Source of the DNA: Aquilaria yunnanensis
Lineage: Eukaryota > Streptophyta > Magnoliopsida > Malvales > Thymelaeaceae
Assembly: GCA_039654915.1 (NCBI GenBank)
Contig: CM077594.1
Span: 91,712,893-91,776,892 of the forward strand
Reading direction: 5' to 3'
DNA length: 64,000 nucleotides
Numbering within the stretch: the first letter of the stretch is position 1; each line of letters opens with the position of its first letter. A program made the position numbers and the translations under genes. Below are positions 11,822 to 22,449 of the stretch, in pieces. The notes beneath the pieces were generated by a model. It was not told the DNA's origin and made no database searches. It saw only the letters and a list, made by a program, of their open reading frames with translations.

Positions 11822-12912
11822 GACCAATCCTTGCTTGCTCTCAATCAATGTTGTTCCCGCTCCCTCACATTCCAACTGTCAACAAATTTGACGTTACCAA
11901 AAACGAAGAATGGAACTTTAGAGAAAGTGGAAGGCACAGAAGAAAGCAAGCACTACCTGAAGAGACTGAAGGGTCTCTACCCAGAAACTGCCATGGATTC
12001 CAAGAACTAAGGACAAAGGCAGCTTTAAGCTCGAACGAATAAGAAAAAGTAGAAACCTTTTTCCTTCCTTTTATGATGTTAATATCAGAGAATAAACCCA
12101 AAACCGATGGCACCATTTTCAGATGGATCAGAAAACAGAAATTGGAATCTGTGATCCATGGAACCGGCTCTCCCTGCTTCAAAACTCTGTTTCCTCCATT
12201 CCAAGGAAAAAGAAACTTGAAAAAGGAAGATGATTTGATCAGAGGTATCAATAGTCAGGAGCAGAGCACCCAAATCCAAAATTTCTCGTTACTGTGTCCT
12301 GTGAATCTGTGGGCAGGAGGGGTCTCTAGGTTGAGAAGGGGCGTGCAAAGAGACCCTCACGAGTCATGATCAAGGATTCCGGACGTGCAATGGCACCAGA
12401 AAGAGCTGAAACAAATACGGATTTGTATTCTTGCACCTGTTAAAGGCTCTCTTTTTCACCAGCTCCTTTTATCTTTTTTTTTTTTTCCACGACCCAAACA
12501 CCACGAAATCGGTTCTTATATTCTGCCTCAACCAACAGCATTCAAAAGCCCTTGCAGATGCGGACAACAAGACCCAGCACAAATGATAATAGCTTCTATA
12601 AATAATGATAATCAATCACAAACAACAAAACAAAAAACAAAGAAGGAGGAGGAAAACCTCCCAACATGAAAACAAAGTGACTTTTTTTTTTCTTTGTTAC
12701 CTTTTTCTTCTCTAAAGTGGGTTATTTTTTTTACTGTGCTCATGCTGTCTATTTCGCCCCCACTATTTCCACTTCTCCATGATCAGTCCTGAAAATTCAC
12801 CATGAACATGCAGAGAAAGAGGAAAGAACGGGACGAGAGTGAGGGGGGAGAGAGAGACAGAGGGAGAGAGTACAGAGTTCGTGGGGTCGAAAGGATGATT
12901 GATTATAAAGAG
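11822..12912 (-). promoter_or_regulatory. 5' leader and promoter of the FLZ gene
   Basis: The transcript leader appears spliced: donor CAG|GTAGTG at 11957/11956 and acceptor TTGACAG before 11875 define an 81-bp intron. The exon upstream of it carries several ATGs out of frame with the FLZ protein. One opens a frame that reaches the intron and would stop just after the splice, so upstream open reading frames are present. A pyrimidine-rich stretch on the minus strand (complement of the GA-rich run 12837-12872) and a TATA-like TTATAAT (complement of about 12903-12911) could mark the core promoter. This is inferred; no transcript data. Confidence 0.5.
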
Positions 12913-13039
12913 CACATGCGCATGAGAATCAGTACCAGCCTTTTATTTCGATCGATTAACTGTGTAAAAATGGCAGTTTTCTTTTTTAGTAATTCGATCT
13001 ATATATTTTTTTTCTTAGTGATTTTGTTTTAAAGAAACA

Positions 13040-13940
13040 AATTTTCTTTTTGAAAGTTGTCCTATGTTTCATAAAACATGGTTGAACACTTGAACTATAT
13101 TACATATAACCAATCAGGGCGAAGCCAAATTCAATGCGAGGGGAAATCTATCTCCTAGTAAGTAGCTGGAGCTTGAAATCGGTTCAGGCCATATCAAACT
13201 GAACGTTTTAAAGTTAGAACTCGAACTTGAATACATTCTCATATTTAAATTAGACGTTTCAAGGTGCCTGAGCTCAAATTTTATCTAGTTCGTCTAACCT
13301 TTGACTATTTTGAATAAAAAGGGCACATACGGAGAAATTGTGTTACAATTATACATACACTTTTAGGTTTTAAAATGTACAATTACCCTAATTATAATAG
13401 CATCATTATACATGAAGTTAATTTCACTTATCCAAGTTTGGTAATAATATTAGATTACTTCTTAGAGTTTCAAAAGTTAGAATTAACCTTTGATTTTATT
13501 GAGCTTTCATAATATGCGCAAGCCCCGTATTTAGAGGCTCGTAAAACTTGAGCAATCCCCAAAAAGAATCGAGCCATGCTCAAGTGTGGGAGGTTAGTTT
13601 GGCTCAACTTGTTTACACCCATACAACAATACATTACTTGTATTTAAAAAATTAGCCCAAAACAGCCCACCTTTGTTTTTTTTATTCTTTTTGTTTTTCA
13701 AACCAGATAACTACTAGAAAAATACATTAGATTACTTACTCAAAATTAAAGTTGAGCTAAAATGAGCAAAATACAATTGTAATTTATATAAAAAGAACCC
13801 TATATTTGATTGAAAATACAATTCACCTATACTTCCTCCCCTCATTGATCCATAGTTGCAATCTAAAACTTACAATTACCCATAGTTGAAAGAGTACTAG
13901 TATATATAGGGGTATTATTACATTTTGGCCCAATAGTTAT
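13040..13940. other. Intergenic AT-rich DNA, possible decayed MITE
   Basis: No gene. From about 13150 to 13620 there are gagctcgaac/gagcttgaa-type phrases and an end-like GTTTACACCC, reminiscent of hAT-type MITEs, but I could not pair two termini or find a target duplication. Confidence 0.35.
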
Positions 13941-13948
13941 TTCATAAC

Positions 13949-14157
13949 TAGGGTTGTAAATAAACAGAACGTTTAGTGAACCGTCCAGTAAGAGTTTGTT
14001 CATATTCGTTTATTAAGCTAAACGAACGAATATGAACACAATTTTCTATTCATTTATTTAAATGAACAAACACGAACAAGCCTATGTTTGTTCATTTATA
14101 TTCACGAACAGTTAGATTATTGTTCATTTATTTATTTATTAATTTATTATTTGTAGT

Positions 14158-14191
<34 letters not shown>

Positions 14192-14419
14192 TTATGTATG
14201 TATGTATGTATGTATGTATGTTCATTTGTTTATTCGTTTGTTTATGTTCATTTAAATCGTTCACAAACATATTCTATACATTATTTATGAATGCATTCAT
14301 GTTTATGTATTGCTGTTCATGAATGAAAACGAACAAAAATGAACAACTATTTTACACTAAACGAATAAATGAACACGAAGAACTCTCATTTATGTTCATT
14401 CAGTTCATTTACAGCCGTA
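13949..14419. mobile_element. hAT-type MITE, 471 bp, perfect 8-bp TSD
   Basis: Flanked by the exact target duplication TTCATAAC (13941-13948 and 14420-14427). Left terminus TAGGGTTGTAAATAAACAG and right terminus in reverse complement TACGGCTGTAAATGAACTG match at most positions. Internal sequence is rich in GTTCATTTA/TAAATGAAC phrases on both arms. No coding capacity. An open frame at 14084-14290 merely reads through the microsatellite in it. Confidence 0.88.
14159..14221. repeat. Compound microsatellite (TA)n(TGTA)n
   Basis: About 11 TA dinucleotides followed by TATG/TGTA tetranucleotide repeats, located in the middle of the hAT-type MITE. Likely length-polymorphic. Confidence 0.95.
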
Positions 14420-14429
14420 TTCATAACCA

Positions 14430-15145
14430 CACATAACCCTTATAGTTTAAAAGTTAAAATCAACCCTTGCTGCTTTCAAACCTAATAAGCTTCTCAAGTT
14501 CTACTCAATTTTAAATTCTAAAGCTTGCTAAGCTTGAGTCCATCTTCAGTACCATTGTCCAAATTTTGAATCATTTAGAATAAAACTTAAACTGTATAAG
14601 ATTTTTGTCTATAAAGTGTATGTTTGACTTCATCATTACTGAGATACAAACAATGCTAATCAATGGTCTCATTTGATATTAACATCAACGATTAGTATTG
14701 AAGTTTTGAAAAAACTACTTAATTGTAGCTTTTAGTTTTTAGTTTCAACATTTTTATTTCCACTATTAATGAATTATCTAAAATTCTTATACTAATTATG
14801 AATGTTGTTCCCAAACGAAAAGTGCTTATAGGAATACAAATTTGTTTGCTGTTAGTGATGATGCTTTAGCATATGGGTGTAGTTCTTAAAAAGACAATGA
14901 ATGCATAAGTTAATAAAGCGTAAAGATAATTTTTGTGTCAAAAGATTATACATATCTCTCTAAGGTAAGCAATACCAATTGGTGTATATGGATAACTCAA
15001 ACATAATGCCATCTTTCAAGGGAAATGTTTAGATCTTTTAATGGTGCTACATCAAAACAATAAGGCTTTTAAGGAGTTCTGGTCAATTAAGTAAGAGCAT
15101 TCACAGACTGTTACTTGTCTTAGGGTCAAGGACTATTAAGTCAAG
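14430..15145. other. Intergenic DNA, nothing recognised
   Basis: AT-rich with no supported coding region. The last part may belong to the retroelement that donated the RNase H fragment just downstream. Confidence 0.35.
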
Positions 15146-15520
15146 CCTCATAAATAGATGTTTAAGCTGAATACAGATGGAGCAGGGGATTGCATTGGTA
15201 AGAGTACAAGAACAAGCATGATTTTGAGAGATGCTTTTGGGAACATGATTCTAGCTAGTGGTATGTACTGCCATGCAAACAGTTCGATTAGCACAAAGTT
15301 GTTGGCTATGTAGGAAGGCATTCGAAAGATAGATAAGCTTCATATGGAGCATATAAAGGTGGAGACCAACAGTAGGGCTGCAGTGGATGCCATCCATGGG
15401 AAGAATGTGGATTGGACTATTATGCCAGTAATTAAAGACGTCATCACCATTGGGAAAATTTTACTTCCTGCAGTTTCTAGTTTGTTTCTAGAAAGGCTAA
15501 CAAATAAGCTTATTTTATAG
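15146..15520 (+). pseudogene. RNase H-like domain (RVT_3) of a 5'-truncated retroelement
   Basis: Plant reverse-transcriptase-linked RNase H domain. The frame reads FKLNTDGAGD (catalytic Asp within NTDGA), then LRDAFGNMILASGMYCHA, an STKLLAM segment in the place of the usual SxxxAELxAL helix, and VETNSRAAVDAIHG where VETDS is usual. The usual catalytic Glu of AEL reads Lys and the Asp of ETDS reads Asn, so the enzyme would be dead. In-frame stops occur at 15155-15157 and 15310-15312; the frame ends with TAG at 15518-15520. It is followed by a 3'-UTR-like tail with AATAAAT and a short A run (about 15653-15661), consistent with a 5'-truncated non-LTR retrotransposon insertion. No reverse transcriptase precedes it. 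Confidence 0.8.
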
Positions 15521-15661
15521 CAAAACAATGTAAAAGGAAGATGAAATCCATGAAATGGACAGTTTGTCCCTCATCTTCCTTTTCTTCTCTTGTTTTATAT
15601 AATACTTTGTACAAACTACCTTGATTTGTTGAAATAAATCTTGTTTCTTTAGAAAAAAAAA

Positions 15662-16486
15662 CTATAAATGCACATAAAGGCAATCATAAGAAAAATAATA
15701 TTCATCCCAAATTCTTTAGAACATTTGATTTTGAGACAAAAAATAATAAAAAAGAAAAGAAAAAGTTGTGTGTTATTTTCACTTGTATTCTATTTTTACA
15801 TGTAAATAAAAATGATAAAAGTAAATATTAAAATGATTGTTTGAATAGTAATATGGCGAAGAAATTTACTAAATATAGAAATATTAAAAAAAAATTGGGA
15901 TGACATAAAATAGTTAATGTTACAAAAAAAAATGTTGGGTAGATAGAGTAATAAGTTCCACTCTAAATTTTTCAGTATCTATTTTCAGTAAGTTATCTAT
16001 TTAAAATTTAAGTAGTTGATTAATTTTCTTATAATTTTTTAGATTTATTTGTAAATTTTTTCCTTGTTTTTCTTGTGTTTCACATTAATCTCTAAATTTT
16101 GATGAAATCCCCATAAAGCATGATAAAGAGTTATATGAAAAAGGTTTGTGAATTATTTATATTCAAGTAAATGCTGCATATAATTTTCTCTCTAATTTTT
16201 TCTGTATCATGCAATTAAGAATCTTCAGCGAAAATGCTTGCATTCGGGTGAGATTCATAAAAATTAATTAAAAGTTACTATTTATATATATTGGTGCATT
16301 TTAAAATTATATATTAATTAAATATCTAAATTTTAAGTAGCTAAATGACATTTTAAAAATATTTTTTTATAAAAATAAATGATTTTTTAATTTTATTTTT
16401 AAAACTAAATACGAAAATATTCATAACTATTATTTGATTTATAAAAATTTATTATTTAAATGAATATAAGTCAAATAGAGTATATA
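15662..16486. other. AT-rich DNA, no gene
   Basis: Poly-A/T rich. The phrase ATCCCAAATTCTTTAGAACAT near 15700 resembles a MITE terminus but no partner end was found. Confidence 0.35.
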
Positions 16487-16711
16487 CTCTTCCCATCTCA
16501 AATTCTTTGCAACATTCATTTTTCAGTAATTAATCTATGAATTTTGTCAACATTTTATTATACAAATGAAAAACCTTTATATATTAATGATAAATAAAGA
16601 CCTATAATTCTTAAATATATATTTTTAAAAAAATTTTCTAACAAGCAATAACATGAATAAATTCAAGTCAACTATTTGAAAAAGCCAAATGTTTCACAAA
16701 ATATAGGAAAG
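16487..16711. mobile_element. Decayed Stowaway MITE
   Basis: Begins CTCTTCCCATCTCAAATTC, a mutated form of the Stowaway end CTCCCTCCGTCCC, with TA on both sides (16485-16486, 16712-16713). Internal sequence (gataaataaagacctataattc, then ttctaacaagcaataacatg) matches the better preserved Stowaway at 56407-56643. The right terminus has lost most of its GGACGGAGGGAG motif. Confidence 0.7.
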
Positions 16712-17031
16712 TATTAGTTATCTCACTTTGCTGATTAATGATATTCTACAGACTTTGCTTCACTATGTTGGTTCTTGATAACAAAAAAAGTTAAAAATAA
16801 AAATAATTGTGTTAGTTTGGATACCTAATCTTAACCTTTTGCTTTCTCCATCTTGGAAAGAAAAAGACTATTTTGTATTTATATAGAAGATGTAGTGATG
16901 ATTTAAAATTTTTAAACAGCTCATTTATTGTTAAAAGAATTACTAGTCAAATTAAAAAAAGTTACTAAATAATGTAAATTGAAATTCTATGTAATTGTAG
17001 TTAGTGAAGTGCAATTGACTACTATTATTTA

Positions 17032-18371
17032 GATAGAATTACAATTTGTTCCCTATGTTTACCTAACTTACACTTTACCCTATTTTATTTCAGAAATATC
17101 TTAAAAGTTCCTTAATGTTTTAAGAAATCTACATGTAAGCCTCTACAATTTGTTTTGAATATAAAACCAATGGATTAATTATACTTTAGGACCCCTACTA
17201 TCTAGTTCTTGTTGAAGTTTTATCCTTAACATATAAATTATTTCATTACTTATCTTAAAAAAAAACATAATATAATACTTTTTTATATATATAGTTTCTT
17301 TCAACTTACCATATTCCAATTATTTTTCTTATGATTTTTTTATTTATTTTTCAATGTTTGTATGTTAATATGAAACTTCTAAATCAATTTCATTTCAATT
17401 AATACATATTTGTTCATTTTTCTGTGATTTTAGTCTTATATACTTATGCAATAATTAATTATTTTATAATAAGGTCTTGTTGAACAAAATGTTTATTGAT
17501 TATTTACCAATTTCTCAGGTGCTCTGATGATTTTCAGTCATAATTTTTTGACTTCATTTTTAATGTCAAGTAAAATTAAGATCACTAATAGATTACTATC
17601 TTTTGGGTTACAATTCATAAACCTTTCACATTTATATTTCTTTGGAAAGTCTTCAATGTCATTATTCTTGCTCAAGAGACATTGCTATTCAATGAATGAC
17701 ACTACTTTTTGTTGTATTCCATCTTCTAGCAGTCATCATTAGTTCAAGGGTTAGTGCATTTTTTAGTTAAAAAAACCAAGAGGAGCTTCTTAAAAAATAA
17801 TTAATCAATTAATAAACATGTAAAACTAAAATTACATTAAAAATGGCCATATATTCCATTAACATGAACAGAATAAATTTTAAAGTTTCCCTATTATTAT
17901 GAAATGAGTCTTGTCATTTCTTTGATTTTTCTGTAATAATCACTATTACAGGTTTTGGAAAAAAGTGAAGAGTATAGAAAATAATAATCAATTTTAAAAA
18001 CCAAAATGACATTATTAATTAGATGTGATTAAAAAATTAAAAATATAAAAAGAAAGTACACACACACAATGAAAAGTAAATTAAAAACTAAATCATAAAA
18101 AAAATAATAGTGCAAGTAAAAAAAGAACAATACATTAAAAGATATTAAGTTTTTTGGAAAAAAATAATGAAGCAATTTATATGTTAAGTAGAAAACTTAA
18201 GAAAAAATTAAAATTAGGATCTGAATGTGTAATTAGTCTATTAATTTTAAATTTCAAAAGAGACAACAAGGGATGTATATAGATTTCTTAAATTCTTAGG
18301 GAGATTTTAAGATATTTTTGAAGCAAGATGGAGTAAAGTATAATTTAAGATGGGATAAAATATAATTCCCC
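17032..18371. mobile_element. Non-autonomous Mutator-like element with about 200-bp TIRs
   Basis: Flanked by a perfect 10-bp duplication, CTATTATTTA (17022-17031 and 18372-18381). Left end GATAGAATTACAATTTG and right end in reverse complement GGGGAATTATATTTTATCCC begin inverted repeats that stay alignable for about 200 bp, sharing AATATCTTAAAA and TTTAAGAAATCTA. The interior is AT-rich. One open frame at 17527-17742 has no recognised product. Long TIRs with a 9-11 bp TSD define the MULE group. Confidence 0.82.
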
Positions 18372-18928
18372 CTATTATTTATTTTTCTATTTAATGTTCA
18401 TTTTTTTCATAAAAATGGTCCAGGTTGCCATGATGGATTGACTAATTAATTCAGATTTCAAATAAGTGTCACTATCACTCAAACTCAAGTAACCTCCGCT
18501 AAGTGGTTACTTGGATTAGTTACAATCTCCCATACTTTCTTTAAGGATCATTTTAAAGTAATTTTTAATTTTATAGGTGTTAATTAAAGTCTTTTAACTC
18601 AACTAATATATCTTATTTTGATTCCTATCATCAATTCATATATTATTTCAGATAGAAATTGACTCCATCACACTCATACTACCACATGACCTCCTCTTTC
18701 ATGAAAATAAGCAACTAGATTAAAGGAATAATAAAACTCAGTTTAAAATTGATACATATATATAATCTTGGGGAATTAAAAAGTAGATTAGCCTAAACTC
18801 TTCCCACCCAAATCGCTGCCTAATCATCATTCTTCCCCAAACCAACGGTTCCTTTTTCAAAAACAAGCAACCATTTAGATTTCAATATCTTTCAAATCAC
18901 AGACTTATCCTCCACCCCGATTTTAATT

Positions 18929-20083
18929 GGCCAAAATGCGTATTTGGTCCCTGAACTTGGTCATATTTGATGAGTTAGTCTTTTATCTTTAAATCAGTGT
19001 GAGTTAGTCCTTTAACTTTGTAAAATTTAACGAGTTCGTCCAAATTGGATGGAAGGATAAATGAAGTTAGATCTGTTGTTGATGTGGCGTGGAGCTGTGC
19101 TGAGTTGGTAACAAATTTAGCTGTCTGGCCTTGCCACATCAGCCGATTTTTTCCACATCATCCCATTTTGTCACTCTCATTTTTTGGACAATCACTGCTG
19201 CCGTATCTTCTTCCTCCACCACAATCTCCCCAGCTTCTCGTTTCGCCATCAAAACAGAGCCTTTAAAGAAATGAATACGAGTAACAAGAAGAAGAAGAAG
19301 AAGTAGCATTGAGATTTGTTGTTTGTTGTTTTATCTGATTAATCGAAGTCTTTTTACATGGTACCAAATTCAATTTTAGTGATCCTCACGCCGAATCGAT
19401 CCTCGCCCCCGAAGAAGGGTTTCAAGGTAAAAGCTGTGAACAATCATGGAAACGAGGTGGGCTTCCTCTGTTTGCCTTACGAGGGAGACGAGAAAGCCGA
19501 CAATCACGCCGGTTCGCCACCACCCACTTCAATATCGCCGATTCGCGACCACTGACAATCTCGCCGCTTCAATCTTGCCGATTCGCTGCTTCAATCATGA
19601 TGTTTAAGTCACAAACATAGTGCCCTTTCATTGATTTCAAAATGGCTATGCGATCCAGTAACTGTTTATGATTTGATTCGACATCCGCCAGGCAAGCACT
19701 GGAGCAACTAAACTGTTCGTGATCTGATTCGACATCGTCTCTATCCCAGATTTCTTGCTTCTTCTCGATCTCAAGTTAACCATACTAGAAAAACGCTTCT
19801 GATTGTTCCTATGACAATCAAATTGCTAAGCCGTCATCGAATATCAATGGCTGAGCAGAGAAACTTTAAATCCACATAAGCATCACATTAACGGCGTCGA
19901 GTCCCCGTCTTTGCACATGCACACCTTTTGTCTCCCACTGGACTAAGTCGTTCACTTTATGAATGTTGAGGGACTAACCCACTTCATTTTGTAAAGTTGA
20001 ACGGTAGTCTCACACTGAGTCCAAGTTAGAGGACTAACTCGTGTCAGTTTCCAAAGTTTAGGGACGATATGTGCATGTAAGCC
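18929..20083. mobile_element. Pack-MULE carrying an FLZ gene fragment
   Basis: Perfect 9-bp target duplication ATTTTAATT (18920-18928 and 20084-20092). Left end GGCCAAAATGCGTATTTGG, right end in reverse complement GGCTTACATGCACATATCG; the TIRs extend about 150 bp with repeated 'gagttagtcc' phrases. The interior is GC-rich compared with its surroundings and contains a 91-bp block homologous to the first coding exon of the FLZ gene. Short open frames inside do not make a credible protein. Confidence 0.85.
19411..19501 (-). pseudogene. Captured FLZ exon fragment inside the Pack-MULE
   Basis: Aligns without gaps to 11717-11807 of the FLZ gene with about 15 mismatches in 91 bases, counted by eye. 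In the minus-strand frame it reads a decayed form of the FLZ N-terminus, GKQRKPTSFP then LFTAFTLKPF, against GKQSKPTSFP and LFTVFTLKSF in the gene. It is broken by stops. It has no start, no zinc finger and no promoter of its own, so it is a transduplicated remnant. Confidence 0.82.
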
Positions 20084-20099
20084 ATTTTAATTCTCTAAC

Positions 20100-20860
20100 C
20101 AGAAAAAATTGAAAACCCCGAAATCCTTTGATAATTCGATTCTATAATTAAAGCAGAGTCAGAAATAAGAGGAATCGGAAAGGCCGGACCATAGTTCTTA
20201 TTAGCAGTCACAGCTGGGAGATGATTTGAAGAAGAGCGTAGCTGAATTGATGCCCAAACCCAACTTGGCCAACCTCGGCTTTGTCTAGCAGAAGCAACCC
20301 TAACTCCAGACGGGAAGAGGAGGCAGTCGCCGCCGTCCCAGGAGGAGGAAGAGCAATGAGGCGGCAGTGATAGACATTTTCGGTTTGGCTCTGAGTGACA
20401 GCGAAACCAGGAGCCTAAAGGCTGACGGGGCAACGAGGGAAGCTGCACTGGGGTGGATGAGTCGAGGACTGTAGCGCTATTGACTGCTATGACGATGGAG
20501 AATGAGATGAACAACTAGAATGGTGAAGGTCCATTGGCCCCAAATCGTTGTTCCCTGAATCTATGTTCATCTCTGGTAGTGGCGAGGGTTAGAGCGTTGG
20601 GGTCCTTTGATCTGGATGGCCGCATGGTCATAGATCAAAGCTATCTTTGCGGCCCACCACCCCTACTGCCGTTGACAGACATCTTTGTATATGATTCCAG
20701 ACGTCGAATTAGGCTGTTGTTTCTTCGATCTAATGAGCGGGGGAAGGTTAACTTTTGTTACTGGCTCGTTTTGCTTGTTTCGTTAGGAGGCAAAGGTAGA
20801 GAAGTCCTTGATTTGGGAAGAAGTTCTGATTTTTAGCAGAGAAGGTTTAGGAAGAAGATG
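20100..20860. other. GC-rich gene-like segment inside the outer MULE, unidentified
   Basis: Composition is markedly richer in G+C than the flanks, and open frames exist on both strands (20095-20514 minus, beginning at TTG; 20534-20836 plus). Neither has an ATG-supported start with a recognisable domain. The position between the TIRs of a MULE relic makes captured host-gene fragments the likeliest explanation. The donor gene was not recognised. Confidence 0.45.
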
Positions 20861-20935
20861 AAGTTTGGGTTAATTAACTTTTTAAGTTCCTAATACAATG
20901 TATTTGTGTCAATTTTAGCATGAGATTTATTGTTC

Positions 20936-22238
20936 GGATAAAATTTGAATATAGTTTTTTAACTTTAAAGGTTGTCTTAAAGAGGTCTTGTAACTTATTC
21001 ATTGTCTTTTAAAGTCTTCTAACTTAAGTATGTTCTGTTTTGGTCACTACTATCAGTTTAGACATTATTTCAGATGAAATTTTGCCTACGTGGCACTTAT
21101 TACCCCCACGGTGGGTCATAAACTGTCACGTAGATGACTATATTAGAAGAACAATAAACTTTAAGCTAAAATTGACACAAATAAATAATTATAAGAACTT
21201 AAATTATAATTTTCCCAAAAATCATCATCTTCTTCAGCCTTTGATTCCAACAACGAACAACCTTCCTCTTCTCTCCTTCAGGGCATCAGCATGGTCCCGA
21301 ATCCCCGTCATTTAGCACTTAAGATGTTCAGATCTGACGCCTGCCACCGGTGATGTAATTACACTAGCTGTCGTTGGGCTGATTGATAAAAATGGCAACG
21401 TTGAAGACATAGGTAGGCTTCATCGTCACCAAGTTGGCCTCTAGGGACAGCTGATTCTTGAAGCAACCTGATCCATACTAGAAATCGATCCCCAACGCTC
21501 ACGTACAGCTTCCTTAACAAGCCACCGATCCAACCCATCCGATCGAAGATTGGGTACTTAAAGCACCTTTTTGTGGTGCCATTGGATGATCATTTGTTGA
21601 GCACCCAATTGCCTGTCTCTCCCACCCTAACTCTACTTAATAAGGTGGGCACCCAATCACCTCTCTCTCCCACCCTAGCTCTACTTAACGAGGTGGAGGC
21701 GGTGCTAAAATTGGTAGGTGGAGCAACACTAGGTTCACCAAAAAAAGGAGTCTTTTGAATAGTTTAAGAGTGAATTCTAGTTAGAGTTTTGATTTTGATT
21801 TTGATTTTTGGGGACAAATTTCTTCTAGGTTTTGGAGTAATTGTTTTTGTTGTTTATGTGGGAGTATCTCATTCATGACTCCTAATCCGCCATTTGCCGC
21901 TGCTGGCAATCCTTCCACCGCCGTTGGAATGGAAGGCTGAAGAAGATTATAATTTTGGAAATTTTACATTTTAAGTTTTTTATGATTATTTGTTTGTGTC
22001 AATTTTAGTTTAAAGTATCTTGTTCTTCTGATATAGTCATCCACATGGCTGTTTAGGATTCACCATGGGATTAGCAAGTACCATGTATGATTCTGTCTAA
22101 GATAATGTTTGAATTGATGGTAGAAACTAAAATATGACATATTAGTTGAGTTAAGGGACTTTAAGAGAGAGAAAAAAAAGGTAAAAAATAACTTTAAAAT
22201 AACTCTTAAAGTTAGGAGACTATATTCAAATTTTATCC
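20936..22238. mobile_element. Non-autonomous MULE with about 310-bp TIRs
   Basis: Near-perfect 10-bp target duplication: TTTATTGTTC (20926-20935) and TTTATTATTC (22239-22248). Left terminus GGATAAAATTTGAATATAG is matched exactly by the reverse complement of the right end. The inverted repeats remain alignable to about 21245 and 21935 (shared AATTGACACAAA, ATCTTCTTCAGCC). The 0.7-kb interior holds a 48-bp tandem duplication and short open frames of no recognised product. Confidence 0.86.
21601..21696. repeat. Tandem duplication, 48-bp unit, two copies
   Basis: Copies 21601-21648 and 21649-21696 both begin GCACCCAAT and share CTCTCCCACCCTA and CTCTACTTAA. The repeat lies in the interior of the MULE at 20936-22238. 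Confidence 0.85.
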
Positions 22239-22449
22239 TTTATTATTCTTTCAGTTTAGTCACTTATTATCATAAAAGATGAGGTCATGTGGTATTTCAA
22301 AGGCAAGTTTCATCTGAAATGATGATTGGACTGATGGTAGGGAATAAAATAGGATACGTTAGTTAAGTTATGAGACTTTAATAGGTACTTATAAAGTTAA
22401 GGAACTACGTTTTGATAATCTTTAAAATTAGGGACCAAATTTGCATTTC

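Larger units (their letters stand above)
18550..22420. mobile_element. Outer long-TIR MULE relic, host of two nested MULEs
   Basis: The left TIR (about 18550-18800) matches in inverted orientation a right TIR now split into two parts, 20868-20935 and 22249-22420. Shared blocks include TTATTTTGATTCC/TTATTTTATTCC, ATTATTTCAGAT/ATCATTTCAGAT, CCACATGACCTC, and GGAATAATAAAACTCA/GAACAATAAATCTCA. The right TIR is split by the MULE at 20936-22238, and the interior by the Pack-MULE at 18929-20083. Restoring the order leaves an internal part of about 0.9 kb (18800-18928 plus 20084-20867), part of it GC-rich and gene-like. Outermost ends and target duplication not found. Confidence 0.68.

Noticed and set aside
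15690..15960. Possible further Stowaway-like MITE
   Set aside because: Only one terminus-like phrase; no inverted partner or TA duplication.
20095..20514. 139-codon frame on the minus strand as a real gene
   Set aside because: Begins at TTG, lacks recognisable domains, and lies inside a MULE; kept only as a possible captured fragment.
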